Program-made: the position numbers and the translations under genes
Shown: positions 24,999 through 36,348 of the stretch, piece by piece
How positions within the stretch are numbered: position 1 is the stretch's first letter
Layout of the letters: every line of letters begins with the position of its first letter
Notes under the pieces: model-generated
The model's input: the letters and a program-made list of their open reading frames with translations, nothing else
The model's database searches: none
What the model was told of the DNA's origin: nothing
From: Isoetes taiwanensis
Taxonomy: Eukaryota; Streptophyta; Lycopodiopsida; Isoetales; Isoetaceae
Direction: 5' to 3'
DNA: 64,000 bases
Assembly (NCBI GenBank): GCA_021234155.1
Contig: JAJEKV010000102.1
Location: 2,912,456-2,976,455 of the forward strand

Positions 24999-26117
24999 TG
25001 GAATCTCCGATTACAAAATTGGTCTAAGTCTAAGCATGAAGAATGTCGTATGGAAAAGGATCAACTCGATGTACATGAGGGAAATTAGATCTCTGCTTCA
25101 AAATGATCCCCCGTAACTCAAATCAAGTAGGTTGGGAGAAGATATTTTAGAGAGGAGAATCAGAAATATTGAAGAAATGGAGGCAAAAATGCTGCTATTA
25201 GATGCAAAATCAAGTATACAAATGATATGGATTCCGTAGTACAAACTTCTTCTTTAGGGTTGCAAAAGTAGATTGTTGAGGAACTCCATTACTGAGGTTA
25301 TGGATGAGACTGGCTGTACTCACACCACTCAAAGGGATATTGCTAACTTTTTTCATGCTAAATTCAAGGATCTCTTTCAGTGTAAGCCTATTCCTCCAAT
25401 GATCTCAGAATGAATGCTAATGCTTTTAAGTCTCTCATTGATACTATTCTTCCTTCTGGCCTCGATATTATGGATTGCTCGATGATCTCTATGCCTTCTC
25501 AAGATGAAATCCATAACATTCTTAATAGTTTCAGCAATGGGAAGTCCTCTGGTCCAGATGGCCTTCCTGCTGAATTCTATGTTAATTTTTGGGATATTCT
25601 TAAAAATGATCTTACTTCTCTTGTGCATGCCTTCTGGAGTGCTGAGCATTTGCATCCTTCTATTTCTAGTGGTTTCATCTCCTTGATTCCCAAGATCGAT
25701 CATCCTACCAAATTTCAAGACTGGAGGCCTATCTCTTTAACAAAGATCTGTTGCCTCATACAGGATTGGCCTAGCTCTGTGCTAAAATCATTGCTTCCAA
25801 GATTAAGAATTATCTCGAGACGAATATCAGCCTGATTCAATCTGCTTTTCTTTCCAAAAGATATATTCTGGATAATCATGTGGCTGCTATGGAGGGTCTC
25901 CACTGGAATAGGATCTCTAAAAAATCTATTCTATTCTTAAACTTGACTTTAAACAATCTTTTGATTCAGTGAGATGGGATTTTCTTGATTTTGCAATGTC
26001 TAAGCTTGGTTTCCATCCCAAACTAAGAAATCTAATTTTTGGTCTAAATTCTAGATCTATCTTATCCATGGTTCTCCATCTGGTTTCTTCCCCTTTACTT
26101 GTGGTGTTAGGCAAGGT
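24999..26117 (+). pseudogene. L1-type LINE, 5' part of RT (copy A)
   Basis: Matches 44,060-45,267. The frame 25,410-25,835 contains FSNGKSSGPDGLPAEFYVNF and WRPISLTKICC, typical of plant L1 RT. It is interrupted at 26,117, right after GTGTTAGGCAAGGT, by the 340 bp tandem array. Confidence 0.8.
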
Positions 26118-29100
26118 ATTTTTTATTTTTGGTCCAGCTAGATTAGTCTTGTCACTAGAATATCATCTTGTACAGACTAGCTAGAAATATCCTACTGCCG
26201 GTCAAGGCAACCAAAGTGGAGGACACGTATAGGCACAAGTTCTACCACGTCGGGGATCATGGTCGTATAACCCCAGTAACCAACTCCCAAATATAAACAT
26301 ACACTGGCCGGGTTTGAACCCCCGACCAAGTGCACATTTATTTTGGCATTACTAGACCTATACCAACTCACCACACATCCGTTGGGCAAAACTTTAGCCA
26401 TACATGCACACTTTGTAGGCAGGATATCTCCCGCCTTAGGAAGTCCACGGAAATTTTGTGTTTTTTTATTTTTGGTCCAGCTAGATTAGTCTTGTCACTA
26501 GAATATCATCTTGTACAGACTAGCTAGAAATATCCTACTGCCGGTCAAGGCAACCAAAGTGGAGGACACGTATAGGCACAAGTTCTACCACGTCGGGGAT
26601 CATGGTCAGATATAAAATCAACCAACTCCCAAATATAAACATACTTTGGCGGGTTTGAACCCCGACCAAGTGCACATTTATTTTGGCATTACTAGACCTA
26701 TACCAACTCACCACACATCCGTTGGGCAAAACTTTAGCCATACATGCACACTTTGTAGGCAGGATATCTCCCGCCTTAGGAAGTCACGGAAATTTTTGTA
26801 TTTTTTTATTTTTGGTCCAGCTAGACTAGTCTTGTCACTAGAATATCATCTTGTACAGACTAGCTAGAAATATCCTACTGCCGGTCAAGGCAACCAAAGT
26901 GGAGGACACCACGTCGGGGATCATGGTCGTATAACCCCAGTAACCAACTCCTAAATATAAACATACACTGGCCGGGTTTGAACCCCCGACCAAGTGCACA
27001 TTTATTTTGGCATTACTAGACCTATACCAACTCACCACACATCCGTTGGGCAAAACTTTAGCCATACATGCACACTTTGTAGGCAGGATATCTCCCGCCT
27101 TAGGAAGTCACGGAAATTTTTGTATTTTTTTTTTTTGGTCCAGCTAGACTAGTCTTGTCACTAGAATATCATCTTGTACAGACTAGCTAGAAATATCCTA
27201 CTGCCGGTCAAGGCAACCAAAGTGGAGGACACGTATAGGCACAAGTTCTACCACGTCGGGGATCATGGCCGTATAACCCCAGTAACCAACTCCCAAATAT
27301 AAACATACACTGGCCGGGTTTGAACCCCCGACCAAGTGCACATTTATTTTGGCATTACTAGGCCTATACCAACTCACCACACATCCGTTGGGCAAAACTT
27401 TAGCCATACATGCACACTTTGTAGGCAGGATATCTCCCGCCTTAGGAAGTCACGGAAATTTTTGTATTTTTTATTTTTGGTCCAGCTAGACTAGTCTTGT
27501 CACTAGAATATCATCTTTGTACAGACTAGCTAGAAATATCCTACTGCCGGTCAAGGCAACCAAAGTGGACGTATAGGCACAAGTTCTACCATGATCATAG
27601 CCGTATAACCCCAGTAACCAACTCCCAAATATAAACATACACTGGCCGGGTTTGAACCCCCGACCAAGTGCACATTTATTTTGGCATTACTAGGCCTATA
27701 CCAACTCACCACACATCCGTTGGGCAAAACTTTAGCCATACATGCACACTTTGTAGGCAGGATATCTCCCGCCTTAAGAAGTCACGGAAATTTTTGTATT
27801 TTTCATTTTTGGTCCAGCTAGACTAGTCTTGTCACTAGAATATCATCTTGTACGGACTAGCTAGAAATATCCTCTTGCCGGTCAAGGCAACCAAAGTACC
27901 GCGTCGGGGATCATGGCCGATAACCCTTGATAACCAACTCCCAAATATAAACATATCTTGGCGGGTTGAACCCCCACCAAGTGCACATTTATTTTGGCAT
28001 TACTAGGCCTATACCAACTCACCACACATCCGTTGGGCAAAACTTTAGCCATACATGCACACTTTGTAGGCGGGATATCTCCGCCTTAGGAAGTCCGCGG
28101 AAATTTTTGTATTTTTTATTTTTTTGGTCCAGCTAGACTAGTCTTGTCACTAGAATATCATCTTGTACAGACTAGCTAGAAATATCCTACTGCCGGTCAA
28201 GGCAACAAAGTGGAGGACACGTATAGGCACAAGTTCTACCACGTGGGGATCATGGCCATTATAACCCCGATAACCAACTCCCAAATATAAACATACACCG
28301 GCGGGTTTGAACCCCGACCAAGTGCACATTTATTTTGGCATTACTAGGCCTATACCAACTCACCACACATCCGTTGGGCAAAACTTTTAGCCATACATGC
28401 ACACTTTGTAGGCGGGGATATCTCCGCCTTAGGAAGTCCACGGAAATTTTTGTATTTTTATTTTTGGTCCAGCTAGACTAGTCTTGTCACTAGAATATCA
28501 TCTTGTACAGACTAGCTAGAAATATCCTACTGCCGGTCAAGGCAACAAAGTGGAGGACACGTATAGGCACAAGTTCTACCACGTCGGGGATCATGGCCGT
28601 ATAACCCGAGTAACCAACTCCCAAATATAAACATACCTTTGGGCGGGTTTGAACCCCCGACCAAGTGCACATTTATTTTGGCATTACTAGACCTATACCA
28701 ACTCACCACACATCCGTTGGGCAAAACTTTAGCCATACATGCACACTTTGTAGGCAGGATATCTCCCGCCTTAGGAAGTCACGGAAATTTTTGTATTCTT
28801 TTATTTTTGGTCCAGCTAGACTAGTCTTGTCACTAGAATATCATTTGTCTGGACTAGCTAGAAATATCCTATCTGCCGGTCAAGGCAACCAAAGTGGAGG
28901 ACGCGTATAGGCACAAGTTCTACCCGTCGGGGATCATGGTCGTATAACCCCAGTAACCAACTCCCAAATATAAACATACACTGGGCGGGTTTAAACCCCG
29001 AACAAGTGCACATTTATTTTGGCATTACTAGACCTATACCAACTCACCACACATCCGTTGGGCAAAACTTTAGCCATACATGCACACTTTGTAGGCAGGA

Positions 29101-29376
29101 TATCTCCCGCCTTAGGAAGTCACGGAAATTTTTGTATTTTTTATTTTTGGTCCAGCTAGACTAGTCTTGTCACTAGAATATCATCTTGTACAGACTAGCT
29201 AGAAATATCCTACTGCCGGTCAAGGCAACCAAAGTGGAGGACACGTATAGGCACAAGTTCTACCACGTCGGGGATCATGGTCGTATAACCCCAGTAACCA
29301 ACTCCCAAATATAAACATACACTGGCCGGGTTTGAACCCCCGACCAAGTGCACATTTATTTTGGCATTACTAGACT
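26118..29376 (-). repeat. Tandem array, ten units of ~340 bp, with tRNA-like Pol III boxes
   Basis: The marker GGTCCAGCTAG recurs at about 26,131; 26,474; 26,814; 27,137; 27,479; 27,811; 28,126; 28,466; 28,809 and 29,149. That gives spacings of 315-343 bp, with a partial last unit ending near 29,376. On the minus strand each unit has an A-box-like GTGGTGAGTTGGTATAGG and about 36 nt later a B-box-like GGGGTTCAAACCCGG, the layout of a tRNA-derived SINE head. Units differ by single changes and small gaps (CCGG, CTGG and CAGG sites are the most variable). Nothing like it appears at the matching position in copy B. It encodes no protein; short minus frames repeat simply because the unit does. Confidence 0.9.
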
Positions 29377-29420
29377 ATGATTCAACCCCAGTTCCCCTAC
29401 TAAATTGTTGGGTATGCCTC
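29377..29420 (+). other. L1-type LINE remnant at end of copy A
   Basis: The last 24 bp (29,397-29,420) equal 45,581-45,604 of the L1-type LINE. The 20 bp before them are not clearly assignable. Confidence 0.7.
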
Positions 29421-29642
29421 ACACCGGTTCCCCTTCGCTGCTTGCCAAGGCTGCTTGTTTTCCTGCCGTTCTGCCATTAAAATCCCCTACGAGGACCACC
29501 TCCCCCAACTCCATCAACTCCATACTATCAAGCTCCAACTGCTGGAAGGGATCTTCAAAATCCAAGTTGTATTTTTGATATGTGTTTTTCTGCAGCGGTG
29601 GGAAATAGCATCCTGCGATAAATATTCTCTGACCGTCCCGCC

Positions 29643-29643
<1 letters not shown>
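29421..29643 (-). pseudogene. LINE3 5' portion (copy B)
   Basis: Repeat of 13,670-13,886: the GDFNGRTAGKQAA region of the endonuclease back to the truncation point. The rest of LINE3 is absent because the duplication boundary cuts through it. Confidence 0.85.
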
Positions 29644-29674
<31 letters not shown>

Positions 29675-29892
29675 GAAATGAAATGAAATATATTATTCCG
29701 TCTTCGAGACCACCAGGTCTATGAGACGTTTACAAGTTACATTCAAAATTATAAAACAAGTCATCCAGTGCGTCTTCTGAGAGTAACACACTGGGCTCCT
29801 CTATCTCAATCTCTCGTACCTTCTGATTTTTCAAACAAGCATCTCTATGTTTAAGAATGTCAACAATATATCCCCCGATGGATGCCCCCGGA

Positions 29893-29895
<3 letters not shown>
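29644..29895 (-). pseudogene. LINE4 3' fragment (copy B)
   Basis: About 28 bp of GA, pentamers AAATG, hairpin 29,699-29,728 and the short coding tail, cut at about 29,895 by GA. Confidence 0.75.

Positions 29896-29939
<44 letters not shown>
29896..29939. repeat. (GA)n tract between LINE4 and LINE5
   Basis: About 44 bp of GA, the tail of LINE5 on the minus strand. Confidence 0.9.
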
Positions 29940-29942
<3 letters not shown>

Positions 29943-31672
29943 GAAATGTTGTATTTATTAAATGCAGTAGACCACGGTCTATGGGGCGATCAATATACAT
30001 ATTCAGCGTTATAAAAGATATCCTCTAATGCATCTTCTGACAAGAATGCATTAGACTCTTCCCATCTCTCATCATGTATAACATTACAATCTTTAATACT
30101 CATTAACTGTTCTCTCTGTATCAATATTTCCTTCAAGTATTTCCCAATGTGATGTCGGGTATATCAAAGAATTCCAGCAAAGAGTTTGAGTGGATTTGTA
30201 CTTATCTCGAATTCACGAGTATAACCGGGCACCTTACGATGACATGCAATTCATCTTCTACTTCTCCCATATTGCATACTTTGCAAAATCTCAATTCATG
30301 GGGAATATTACTCCAACGTCCTACTTCAACCCCAAGCCTATGGGAGCTAAGCCGCATCCACGCTTATCATGCATGCGGCCAAAAGACACACCTTCCTTGA
30401 GGTATTTGGCCTCTTGGAGAGTGGGATTTATATACTGTCTATAGAAATGTTTTTTTGTCTCCGGGACTCTCCAGCTTCTTCTAATGAGGTGCTCATGCAC
30501 CCACTCTCTTAGGTTGCCCTTATTCTCACGTATACCATGAATGTCCATACCCCACTTCCTCATCCATTCCCTAATCCGAAAGTACCATCCCTTGTCTCTT
30601 GTCTCTTCTAATGCTAGCCTTGGTAAGCTATCTTCGGCATATCAAATAGCAACTTAGAGAGATATGTAGCGTTCGCATAAGGCTTGACCTCTAGTGGCAT
30701 CATGCCACACTCTACTAAGCGACATATCATATGGAGTTTGAGCTTTAGTACCCAATTACGTTCTCAAGAATTTCTTACGCACTTTCTCAACCTTTTTCCA
30801 GGATTCTCTGAGATAATCCCGCCCCCATACTTCACAGACCATAGAGCAAAAACTGTTTGGACCAACACCGCGATATAATGTACGCTTGAGGGCTAAAGTC
30901 CCATATTTACGCTTTTCCACTTTTTACTTTGCATGCTATATAATGCTTTCGAGGCCTCCATTTACTCTATGCTCCTTGTGAGTTCAGCTATACCCTTGTC
31001 CACATGTATCCCTAGATACTTATATGAGGTGACAATTTCCACAGGTTCTCCATGATAGAGGAATTTAAGATGATCTACTTTATTTGTCCCAAATACCATC
31101 ATCTTAGTCTTTGACATATTTACCTTCATACTTTTCTGTTCACAGAAATGTGCCAGCGCATCTAAATGCTTCTGCATGCCTTCCCGAGCGGGGAAAGAAG
31201 AACAACATCATCAGCATATAAGAGCAACAGAACCATGCATCTAAACAATGGGGTCCCCTCCCCGCCATATTCGGACATCCAAGCCTGTGGTTGGTCTATG
31301 AATAGGCCAAATAGTGTGGGCGACAATGGGCACCCTTGCTTCACTCCAATATTACTTTCTACCACATCTGCGCAATGCTCAATGTAGGGGGATGATAGCT
31401 GTACCAAGACTTTATCATAAAGTATCTTTACTGCATGCCTAAGCTCAATTGGTACCCCTAGGGACTCCATTCTCTCCCATAAATTGCTACGAGATACCGT
31501 GTCAAATGCCTTAGCATAATCAACAAAAAGAGCATAAAGGGGTTTTTCTTACCCTTAACCGAATCAACCATAGCTCGCCAAAGTAACCAAATGATCAAGC
31601 TGTAGATCTTTTTTGGTCTAAAGCACACTGTCCGGTGGCTCTAACATTATGTTTTTCAGCCCAGTGCTCAAT

Positions 31673-32314
31673 TTACAATTCAAACATAGCGACAAATAAT
31701 TTGGCATATAAACTACTAACCAGAATCATTCGGTAATTTCCAGGATCATTCTCATCTCCAGCTTTATGCAAGGGGATAACTCTGTTCAGCTGCCAAGTGC
31801 GAGGAAAACCTTTGCGCAAAACATTGTTAAATAATGACAACAATGCAACATGTATTGAGTTACCTGCCCATTTGAACATTTCAGCTACCAGCCCAATTGA
31901 ATCAGCCGCTTTCCCGTTGGCAAGATGACTTAACCCTTCTTCTAAGTCTCCCAAATCAAAGCACCAGCCTACATCCTGTAAGTCAATATTACCTACATTG
32001 GCCTCCGGCATGTGATACAGCTTACGCACTTGGCTTACTAAAGCCATGGTTTCCAGGTGGGTCTCCTGCTTCATCTTAGGCTTAAGCTCATTCCAGAATT
32101 TTTTGGGATCTGCTATAGTGTCACGGATCAGCTCCTGCTGTCTCTGATACACATACTTTTTCTTTTTTGATTTCGTGAGTGCAAAATATTCTTTCTTTAA
32201 TCTCTGTCTATCTTTCCCCCTTGCCTGCTTAAATGCCTCTCTTTTTGCTCTACAAGACGCATCAAACCAACTATTGCATGGCAACCCCTTCATCTTTTCA
32301 TTGAGACAAAACAA
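31673..32314 (-). CDS. LINE5 RT N-terminal segment
   Basis: 213 codons with GLPCNSWFDASCRAKREAFK, KKFWNELKPKM, LANGKAADSIGLVAEM and VIPLHKAGDENDPGNYRMI, which line up block by block with LINE1 RT. It leaves the frame shortly after NYRMI. Confidence 0.8.
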   Translation of the reverse strand: MFCLNEKMKGLPCNSWFDASCRAKREAFKQARGKDRQRLKKEYFALTKSKKKKYVYQRQQELIRDTIADPKKFWNELKPKMKQETHLETMALVSQVRKLYHMPEANVGNIDLQDVGWCFDLGDLEEGLSHLANGKAADSIGLVAEMFKWAGNSIHVALLSLFNNVLRKGFPRTWQLNRVIPLHKAGDENDPGNYRMILVSSLYAKLFVAMFEL

Positions 32315-33309
32315 TCAGTGGCAACATCTAGAACTAACTCTGCAATCTTGTCACTTAATTTATCAGTGTCGCTGGGCCAATTTGTTGTGGAGGCTCTAGC
32401 CTCACACTTCTTCATATAGCTTTCCACCTTATGATATTTCATACGTATGCGAGGCTTAGAGACACAACGTGCCTGGTGGCATGTGTAATTCTTGGTGCTT
32501 AACACAAGCATTATCGATTGTATGATCGAGATCTTTTCCATCTCTTCCCTATAGACATATGTAACACCGTTTCGCAAACCGGGATGTAGCAAGAACGAGA
32601 TCAACAACACTTGCATTTCGCATGCACTTATCTGCACGGAAACCTCGTGTGCCATTATAAACCAATAAATCAAGCCCATTTGCACATATTAAGCACATGG
32701 TTGCCTTGGGGTGTAGGCCATCTTATTCTATCTGCTTTGTGGTTCTACTCCATCCGTCTGGGATACTTCCTTATCATCAAGCATCTCAACCCATGGGATC
32801 CCCTTCCATGCTAGCGATAGTCTGCTTGTTTGGTAGCAATGCGCCCGTTGAAAATCTCCTAATAAGAGAACATCACCATCGGCAGCAATGAAAGCATCTG
32901 TTCTAAGCTAAAAAGGGTCATCCCGATCCGTGGTAGTGCAATCATAAACCGGTGATTCTCTCGTGGAAAGTAACACCCGCCACAAAGATCTTACCTTTTC
33001 GCCATGTAACTCCACCCAGATATTTGCAATGATCCTCTTTCATTCATTATTTTTACCGGTGTTTCATGCCCGACCTTACATAGCATGCAATCCCGCCATG
33101 TCCTTTTAGGCGCCCGACCTTTATTGTGCCAAGCGAGTGCAACAATTGTAAACCCATGTATATCCTGGTAAGCCTTTTTCTTCATTTTCACAAGTTTCTA
33201 AGAAGAACAAAACATCTACATTTGAAAATAGATCATCTACTACATCTATTTTATCTTGGCTAATAGAATTTATGTTCCAACACATTATCCTAGTGGTCTC
33301 AAATACCTA

Positions 33310-33774
33310 TGCATTTTCCGGATTTTCCATCACGACCTTCCCTCGTCGCCAGTACGCTTTTTTCCCCTCTTGCCTTGCTTCCTTGAGGATCCGCACTGTT
33401 CCTTGTACTCTTGAAACCGGTTCTTAGTAAGATCGTCATTGATCCAGATCTTCTTTCCCTTGAGCATGGTCTTCTTTTTCAGTATATTAATCTTGTCTTC
33501 CTTTGATCTGAATTTGACAATAATGTGACGATCCCTGTCAGTTTGCTTTCCAATCCGAAATGCATCTGTAATGCCTGAATCTATCACCGCCAGTTCATTT
33601 TCACAAAAAGCCTGAACAATGTCTTTGGTCTTTTCTTTGGTCTGTTCCGGTATGCCAATCAAACGGATGTTCAATGCTTTTTCTCTCCTTTCTTGCTCTT
33701 CTATAAAAGCTGATAATTGTTTTTGGATTCCAGAGATGTCCTTTTCTTCCTGCTCTTCTACATCATCTTCGCAG
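33310..33774 (-). CDS. LINE5 ORF1 C-terminal part
   Basis: Frame 33,674-33,330 contains MNIRLIGIPEQTKEKTKDIV, IVKFRSKEDKINILKKKT and KKIWINDDLTKNRFQEYKEQ, clearly the RRM-like half of the LINE1 ORF1 protein. After a frame break the last codons read VVMENPENA then UAG. Eight codons beyond that UAG, in the same frame, come IMCWNINSI, the start of the endonuclease. This is the same organisation as LINE1. Confidence 0.78.
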
Positions 33775-33790
33775 GGAGAGAGAGAGAGAG
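33775..33790. repeat. Short GA tract at LINE5 5' end and Copia 5' flank
   Basis: Remaining part of the LINE6 (TC)n tail left of the Copia insertion. GAGAG on both sides of the Copia element is compatible with a 5 bp target duplication, though uninformative in a repeat. Confidence 0.7.
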
Positions 33791-34569
33791 GTTAGGAAAT
33801 AAATATATTTCATGAGTTCACCTTATAATGGGAAAATATTTGCAGAATGATATGGTTGAGAAGTTTGCAGAAGAACATATTAAGACAGCTTGTTTAAGCA
33901 GAACATATTAAGACAGCTTGTTTAAGTTGTCATGGTGATATACAGAATACAGAACCTTATTAGTGCAATGTTGAGTTCACAAGGTTCAAAGAGAAGAAAG
34001 AAACTTAAAGCAAACTTAGTTAACCTATATGGTTATAAGGGTTCGTTGGTGAAACAAAGATAAACATTATCATGTTCGAACCATTGCATTAAAGCATCTT
34101 ATTTCTAATGGTTTAACCATTGGAAATTATTGTGTTATAGATCGAAGACCACGTCAATGATACAGAAGGCAAGTTTATCTGGAGGGAAAACCTCCGGATC
34201 AAATTTAGAAAGCAAATACGGTCGAATGGATTGATAGACCGGATCGGTAGTCTCCATGACCGCCGGATCCATGTAAATATAAACCTAAGAAGCATAGATA
34301 ATATACATCTGAGATATTTTGAAGTGAGTTGAATAGTACAAAGGTATTTGTCTTTGTTACTTTTGGTTTTGAAGCAACACTATGATAATTGATGTGTAGA
34401 TGATCATTTGAAAGTGAATGGGAATTTTTATAGTTGTGTGAACTTGATAGTACAATGGAAACATGATCAATATTGTCAAAATGAAATTTGTCTAGTGAAA
34501 CAGGTTTCAATATTGATCTAAGTTCTGGTTAATGGTTTACATTGGATATTAGACTAAATATTCCTAACA
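33791..34569 (+). repeat. Copia 5' LTR (copy B)
   Basis: 779 bp. It starts GTTAGG, with the expected first T of TGTTAGG missing next to GAGAG, and ends CCTAACA. Nearly identical to the 3' LTR (38,853-39,614). The LTR drives transcription and supplies the polyadenylation site; a specific TATA box was not assigned. Confidence 0.9.
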
Positions 34570-34570
34570 G

Positions 34571-34582
34571 TGGTATCAGAGC
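34571..34582 (+). promoter_or_regulatory. Primer binding site (tRNA-iMet type)
   Basis: TGGTATCAGAGC one base after the 5' LTR. It is complementary to the 3' end of initiator tRNA-Met, the usual primer of plant Copia and Gypsy elements. Confidence 0.9.
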
Positions 34583-34600
34583 AGGTTATAAGCAGATAAA

Positions 34601-36348
34601 ATGTCAAGCAGGTTTGAAGCAGGTTTGTTGAATGCCATAGAAGTCTTCAAAGGAGATTCTAGTTTTCAAGTTTGGAAGGAAAAGGTTAAGCATGTTTTGG
34701 AGGTAGAAGATCTCTGGGATCTAATAGAAACAGCTGAAGAAGAAGTAAGCTTAAGGAGAAGAATTGTGACTGAAGGAAGCTTGAGCAGTGGTGGTAATGC
34801 AGAAGTGCAAGGTGAGGAAGTGAGGTGTCAGCAAGAGGAGGCTCAGGTGAGAAAGCAAGAATAAAGGAAGCTCAAGGAATTATTATGAGCAAGGTAAGTT
34901 CCAACATTGTGCTAAAACTTAGAGGTATGACACCTAAGCAAATGTGGAATTACTTGTTGATTAATTATGAGAAAAAGACATCCTCTCAGATTGATGTGTT
35001 GGAAAATGAGTTAAGGAGACTTAAGTTTCATGAAAATGATGATGTCAATGAGTTCTTGCAGAACTTTGACAATGTGATTGCAGATTTAGAAGGAGCAGGA
35101 GTGCCTTATACTCAGAAGCAACAGCAAGTTTTGGTCATGTCAAGAGCTTGCTCTGGTTTAGGTAATATATCTATCTTTATGAGAACCATTGCCAAAACTA
35201 AGATTGAAGCAGAAAGAATGTTGAAAACAGAGTTGGAGCAAAATAAGGTACTTGGAGAAACTGATACTGCTCAAATTCTTTTTATTAAAGAAAAGGAAAA
35301 TAATAAAGCTAAACAAGAAACTTGTGTTGGAGGAAGAGTTGTTGGCCCTTGCTTTAACTGCAATAAATATGGACATTTAAAGATTGATTGTCCAAATGTG
35401 ACAAGGGAAATTACCTGCTATCATTGTGGTGGAAGAGGACACATTGCCTCAACATGTTCTACTCCTAAGGAGAATACTAATGCAAGGGGAAGGGGCAGAG
35501 GTGGCAGAGGGTCTGGATTTAGAGGCAGGAGAAGAGGAAGAGCTGGAAAATATAACTATGAAGCTAATGTAGCTGAAGAAGTGAAACTTGAAGAAGATAG
35601 CCCTGAAGAAAATGAAGAGGTAAGTAAAACTCATATTTTTTCGATTTCTGATAAAATAATTGATGATGACATGTTGATTATAGATAGTGGAGCTGAAAAA
35701 TCGATAACGTGCTCTTCTAAACACTTGAAGGATTGCAATGGGAGCAAAAATGGTCACATTCAAGTGGGAGATGGTAGTTTGCAGAAAATAAAGGATGTTG
35801 GAGTACTTGAATTGTTTGATTTGGATGGAAGGATAGTAAATTTAAAAAATGTTCTTTGTGTTCCTACACTAGTGAGAAATCTCATATCAATTTCCCAACT
35901 TGTAGACATGGGATTCAAGGTTGTATTTGAACAACTTGAATGTAAAATTTATGAAGGGAATAAATTAAGATTTCTTGGAAAAAGGGTTGGCAATCTATTT
36001 GGATTAAATCCTAAGTGTATGGGCAGTATAAATTTGACCACTGTTGCAAATTTTCAGACATGGCATGAAAGGATGGGACATGCTGGCATAAAGCATATTG
36101 AAACCATGATTAAGAAGAACTGGATTAAATGCAAAAACAATGAAAACAATGAGGAGACATGTATAGGCTGCATGTTAGGCAAACACAGCAGATTACCTTT
36201 TTTCAAGGCCAAGAAAAGAGCTAAAGTTCCTCTGGAATTGGTGCATACAGACCTATGTGGTCCACTGAATGTCACTGCAATCACGGGGAAGAAATATTTC
36301 ATAACCTTTGTTGATGATTTAGCAGAAAAACACAGGTTTATTGTCTAA
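34601..36348 (+). CDS. Copia gag, protease and integrase N-terminal part (copy B)
   Basis: Two frames, 34,601-34,864 and 34,825-36,348 (507 codons), overlap with a shift near 34,850. In order: gag (FKGDSSFQVWKEKVKHVLEV; MTPKQMWNYLLINYE); two CCHC zinc knuckles at about 35,350-35,391 (CFNCNKYGHLKIDC) and 35,416-35,457 (CYHCGGRGHIASTC); an RG-rich linker; the protease active site IDSGAEKSIT at about 35,680; the GAG-pre-integrase block TWHERMGHAG; and the start of the integrase core (LVHTDLCGPLN). Order protease-integrase-RT identifies Copia. The frame ends at a shift just after FVDDLAEK. Confidence 0.9.

Larger units (their letters stand above)
29940..33774 (-). pseudogene. LINE5, 5'-truncated within ORF1
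   Basis: Minus-strand family member present only in copy B. A hairpin lies at 29,965-29,988. C-terminal RT region at 30,563-30,321 (MRKWGMDIHG, WRVPETKKHFYRQ). RT post-motif-C block 31,177-30,962 (YKYLGIHVDKG). RT motifs B and C at 31,470-31,162 (VKQGCPLSPTLFGLFIDQ, LLLLYADDVVLL). RT N-terminal part 32,314-31,673 (LANGKAADSIGLVAEMFKWA). Endonuclease remnants at about 33,290-32,400. ORF1 C-terminus 33,674-33,330. The YADD is intact, but numerous small frame changes interrupt the protein. Several lie at CTG/CAG-like places, so true decay is hard to judge. The 5' end abuts a short GA tract and the Copia LTR. Confidence 0.82.

Noticed and set aside
26280-26345. Functional tRNA gene on the minus strand
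   Set aside because: A and B boxes are present, but a complete acceptor stem and anticodon arm cannot be folded convincingly; a SINE head fits better.
26192-28910. Repeated ~69-codon minus-strand frames (MAKVLPNGCVVSWYR...)
   Set aside because: They recur only because the 340 bp unit recurs; frames differ between units, and the segment overlaps the tRNA-like boxes. Not a protein family.
26118-29376. CRISPR-like array
   Set aside because: Units are ~340 bp with no short repeat/spacer alternation, in a plant nuclear context.
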